Shown: in pieces, positions 62,738 through 64,000 of the stretch
Layout of the letters: each line of letters begins with the position of its first letter
Position numbering within the stretch: the stretch's first letter is position 1
Origin: Bacillota bacterium
GTDB lineage: Bacteria > Planctomycetota > UBA8108 > UBA1146
Assembly: GCA_003973385.1 (NCBI GenBank)
Contig: QNYK01000062.1
Coordinates: 17,763 to 81,762 of the forward strand
DNA length: 64,000 bases
Reading direction: 5' to 3'
Notes under the pieces: model-generated
Told to the model about the DNA's origin: nothing
What the model saw: only the letters and a program-made list of their open reading frames with translations
Database searches by the model: none
Program-made: the position numbers and the translations under genes

Positions 62738-64000
62738 TTAGGGACAGGCTGCGCTGCTGACCTGGCAGTCGTCCAGGCCAACACTTCCGCAGCCGGGGAA
62801 TGGCGCCGTGGGTGCAGGGCCTCCTGAAAAGAGGTAGGTCAGCAACCACACCGGGTCGGCGACATCGATGGTGTCATCCGCATTGGCATCTCCCGCATCA
62901 TCGCAAGTGGGAGCAGGATCGGAGCCGAACAGATGGCTCAGTAGTCCGATGGGGTCGGCCAGGTCAGTGGTTCCGTCTTCATTGCTGTCGCCACGGATAT
63001 AGTGAGGGACCTCGATCGGTTCGAATGTGATGGTCCCGTCGATGAGAGCACCTGGGATTTCTGAAGCATCTCCTGGCATGATGATGTTGGCTATCGGAGG
63101 AGATGTGTTGCTATCACTCCACTCGAGAATTGTCGTTATCGAATCCACTGAACCGATGAGAACCGAAATGTTTGCCTGATAGTGAACATAGGCGACCTCG
63201 GTTTCCCCATCGAACAACAGAGAGTCTGAGCCGATGAGAGAGGCGACCACTCCTAGCGTGATTCCATCCGGATACAGGTTCGCACCGAAAAAATCAGGAC
63301 CGTTGCCATTGTTGAGGTCGAGCAGAGCATCAGCGGGGCTCACACAGGTAGCCCCGAGTACCGTGGCATCGTTTGCGAGACTGAATGAGAAGCCGGGCGA
63401 ATCGATCAGCGCAAATTCGCAGGGGTATTGCCCGATGGTGAGAGTGACGGTGACCCCAGCATTACCCGTCTGCACATCATAGGGCACCGTTTCATCATGT
63501 GCTGCGAACTCCCATCCCTGATGCTCGGTGATGCATACGGCGGCGCAGTGAGTATCCGGGGTCAGGGTTTCCTGACTATTGGTCAATGAGATGGGCACAG
63601 GCGGCGAACCGAGGCTATCGGTGAAGCAGATGAGATGGCTACCGTCCACGACGACAGGGTCGATGCTGAATTCAAAGATCGGTGTGGCGAAAAAACTGGT
63701 ATCCCAGCCGGAGCAAGCAGCAGAGCAGATCAAGGTCTCGACGGTGAATCCGCCCGGGACCATCTGCACATCGATGAAATCAGGGACCCCACCGGCATTG
63801 GCTGTCAGGAGCTCGGCGCTCGCAGCGACATCGGTGAGGCTGCCCAGTGCTGGATCGATGCCGATGCCGAAACTGAAGGCGAGGATGGTATCTGCACCGC
63901 GCTGGATCCAGACCGTCTGCTCGATGGGCTGACCCGCTGCGGTTCGCTGACCGCCCTGGGCGTCGGTGCCCATGATCCACAGATCCTCTGCCTTCAGCGC
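62738..64000 (-). CDS. secreted repeat protein with dockerin-type tail, 5' end beyond window
   Basis: The frame is open to the window edge (nine codons upstream of the ORF-track ATG at 63973 read ALKAEDLWI with no stop), so the gene is probably longer. At least two related modules are seen, one with FGIGIDPALGSLTDVAAS and VPDFIDVQMVPGGFTVETL, the other with FSLANDATVLGATCVSPA and GPDFFGANLYPDGITLGVV. These resemble the cohesin-like modules in the 25708-26895 protein. The tail has two dockerin-type loops, GDSNEDGTTDLADP and GDANADDTIDVADP, and ends in Gly/Pro-rich sequence with paired Cys. It is likely cell-surface or secreted; substrate or partner is unknown. Confidence 0.75.
   Translation of the reverse strand, partial: ALKAEDLWIMGTDAQGGQRTAAGQPIEQTVWIQRGADTILAFSFGIGIDPALGSLTDVAASAELLTANAGGVPDFIDVQMVPGGFTVETLICSAACSGWDTSFFATPIFEFSIDPVVVDGSHLICFTDSLGSPPVPISLTNSQETLTPDTHCAAVCITEHQGWEFAAHDETVPYDVQTGNAGVTVTLTIGQYPCEFALIDSPGFSFSLANDATVLGATCVSPADALLDLNNGNGPDFFGANLYPDGITLGVVASLIGSDSLLFDGETEVAYVHYQANISVLIGSVDSITTILEWSDSNTSPPIANIIMPGDASEIPGALIDGTITFEPIEVPHYIRGDSNEDGTTDLADPIGLLSHLFGSDPAPTCDDAGDANADDTIDVADPVWLLTYLFSGGPAPTAPFPGCGSVGLDDCQVSSAACP

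Overview
The window looks like a chromosomal segment of a planctomycete (Planctomycetota, PVC superphylum). No rRNA is present, so this rests on protein markers. These are a homologue of the small basic PVC signature protein (55094-55333), a tandem double-length UvrA of the kind known from Chlamydiae, two secreted proteins with planctomycete-style dockerin tails (motifs such as IRGDANLDGSIDLAD), a secreted-type sulfatase, and a short PheT. Genes are very tightly packed. Same-strand neighbours often overlap by 1-20 nt, and three convergent pairs share their stop codons. I saw no transposase, integrase, CRISPR array, tRNA or rRNA.

Layout. 1-8776 (+): the 3' part of an ATPase/TPR regulator, then aspS, then a translation block infC-rpmI-rplT-pheS-pheT; infC starts at AUC after a strong Shine-Dalgarno. 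8785-9990 (-): a LysM + L,D-transpeptidase. 10114-23858 (-): a complete 14-gene complex I operon, nuoA to nuoN. 23997-26895 (-): a short MTHFR-like protein, a Mn-type superoxide dismutase and a secreted cohesin/dockerin-like protein. 26896-27296: a gene-free stretch with an inverted repeat and a strongly folded region that may be a 6S-like small RNA. 27297-35913 (+): polyprenyl synthase, D-Ala-D-Ala ligase-like protein, inositol-phosphatase family protein and the 1900-residue UvrA. 35910-37536 (-): an MCE/MlaD-type protein and a small lipoprotein. 37730-41618 (+): three coupled genes for a DAO-type FAD oxidoreductase, a class IV aminotransferase and an AMP-forming acyl-CoA synthetase.

41615-62705 is the most distinctive region. 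It holds four separate sets of Opp/Dpp-type uptake genes (binding protein plus two permeases) with alternating orientation, but only one pair of ATPase genes, at the end of set D. Set A (-) is coupled to a sulfatase. Sets B (+) and C (-) converge on a shared CTAG. Set D (+) follows the small basic protein gene. The permeases of sets A and D carry large extra segments between the first transmembrane helix and the transporter core. My inference is a modular import locus in which several substrate-specific binding-protein/permease modules share one ATPase pair. 62738-64000 (-) is the 3' part of a second dockerin-tailed secreted protein.

Functionally the window joins housekeeping translation genes, respiration (Nuo), oxidative-stress defence, cell-envelope precursors (polyprenyl diphosphate, a D-Ala-D-Ala ligase homologue, L,D-transpeptidase), DNA repair and high-capacity import of peptide-like compounds.
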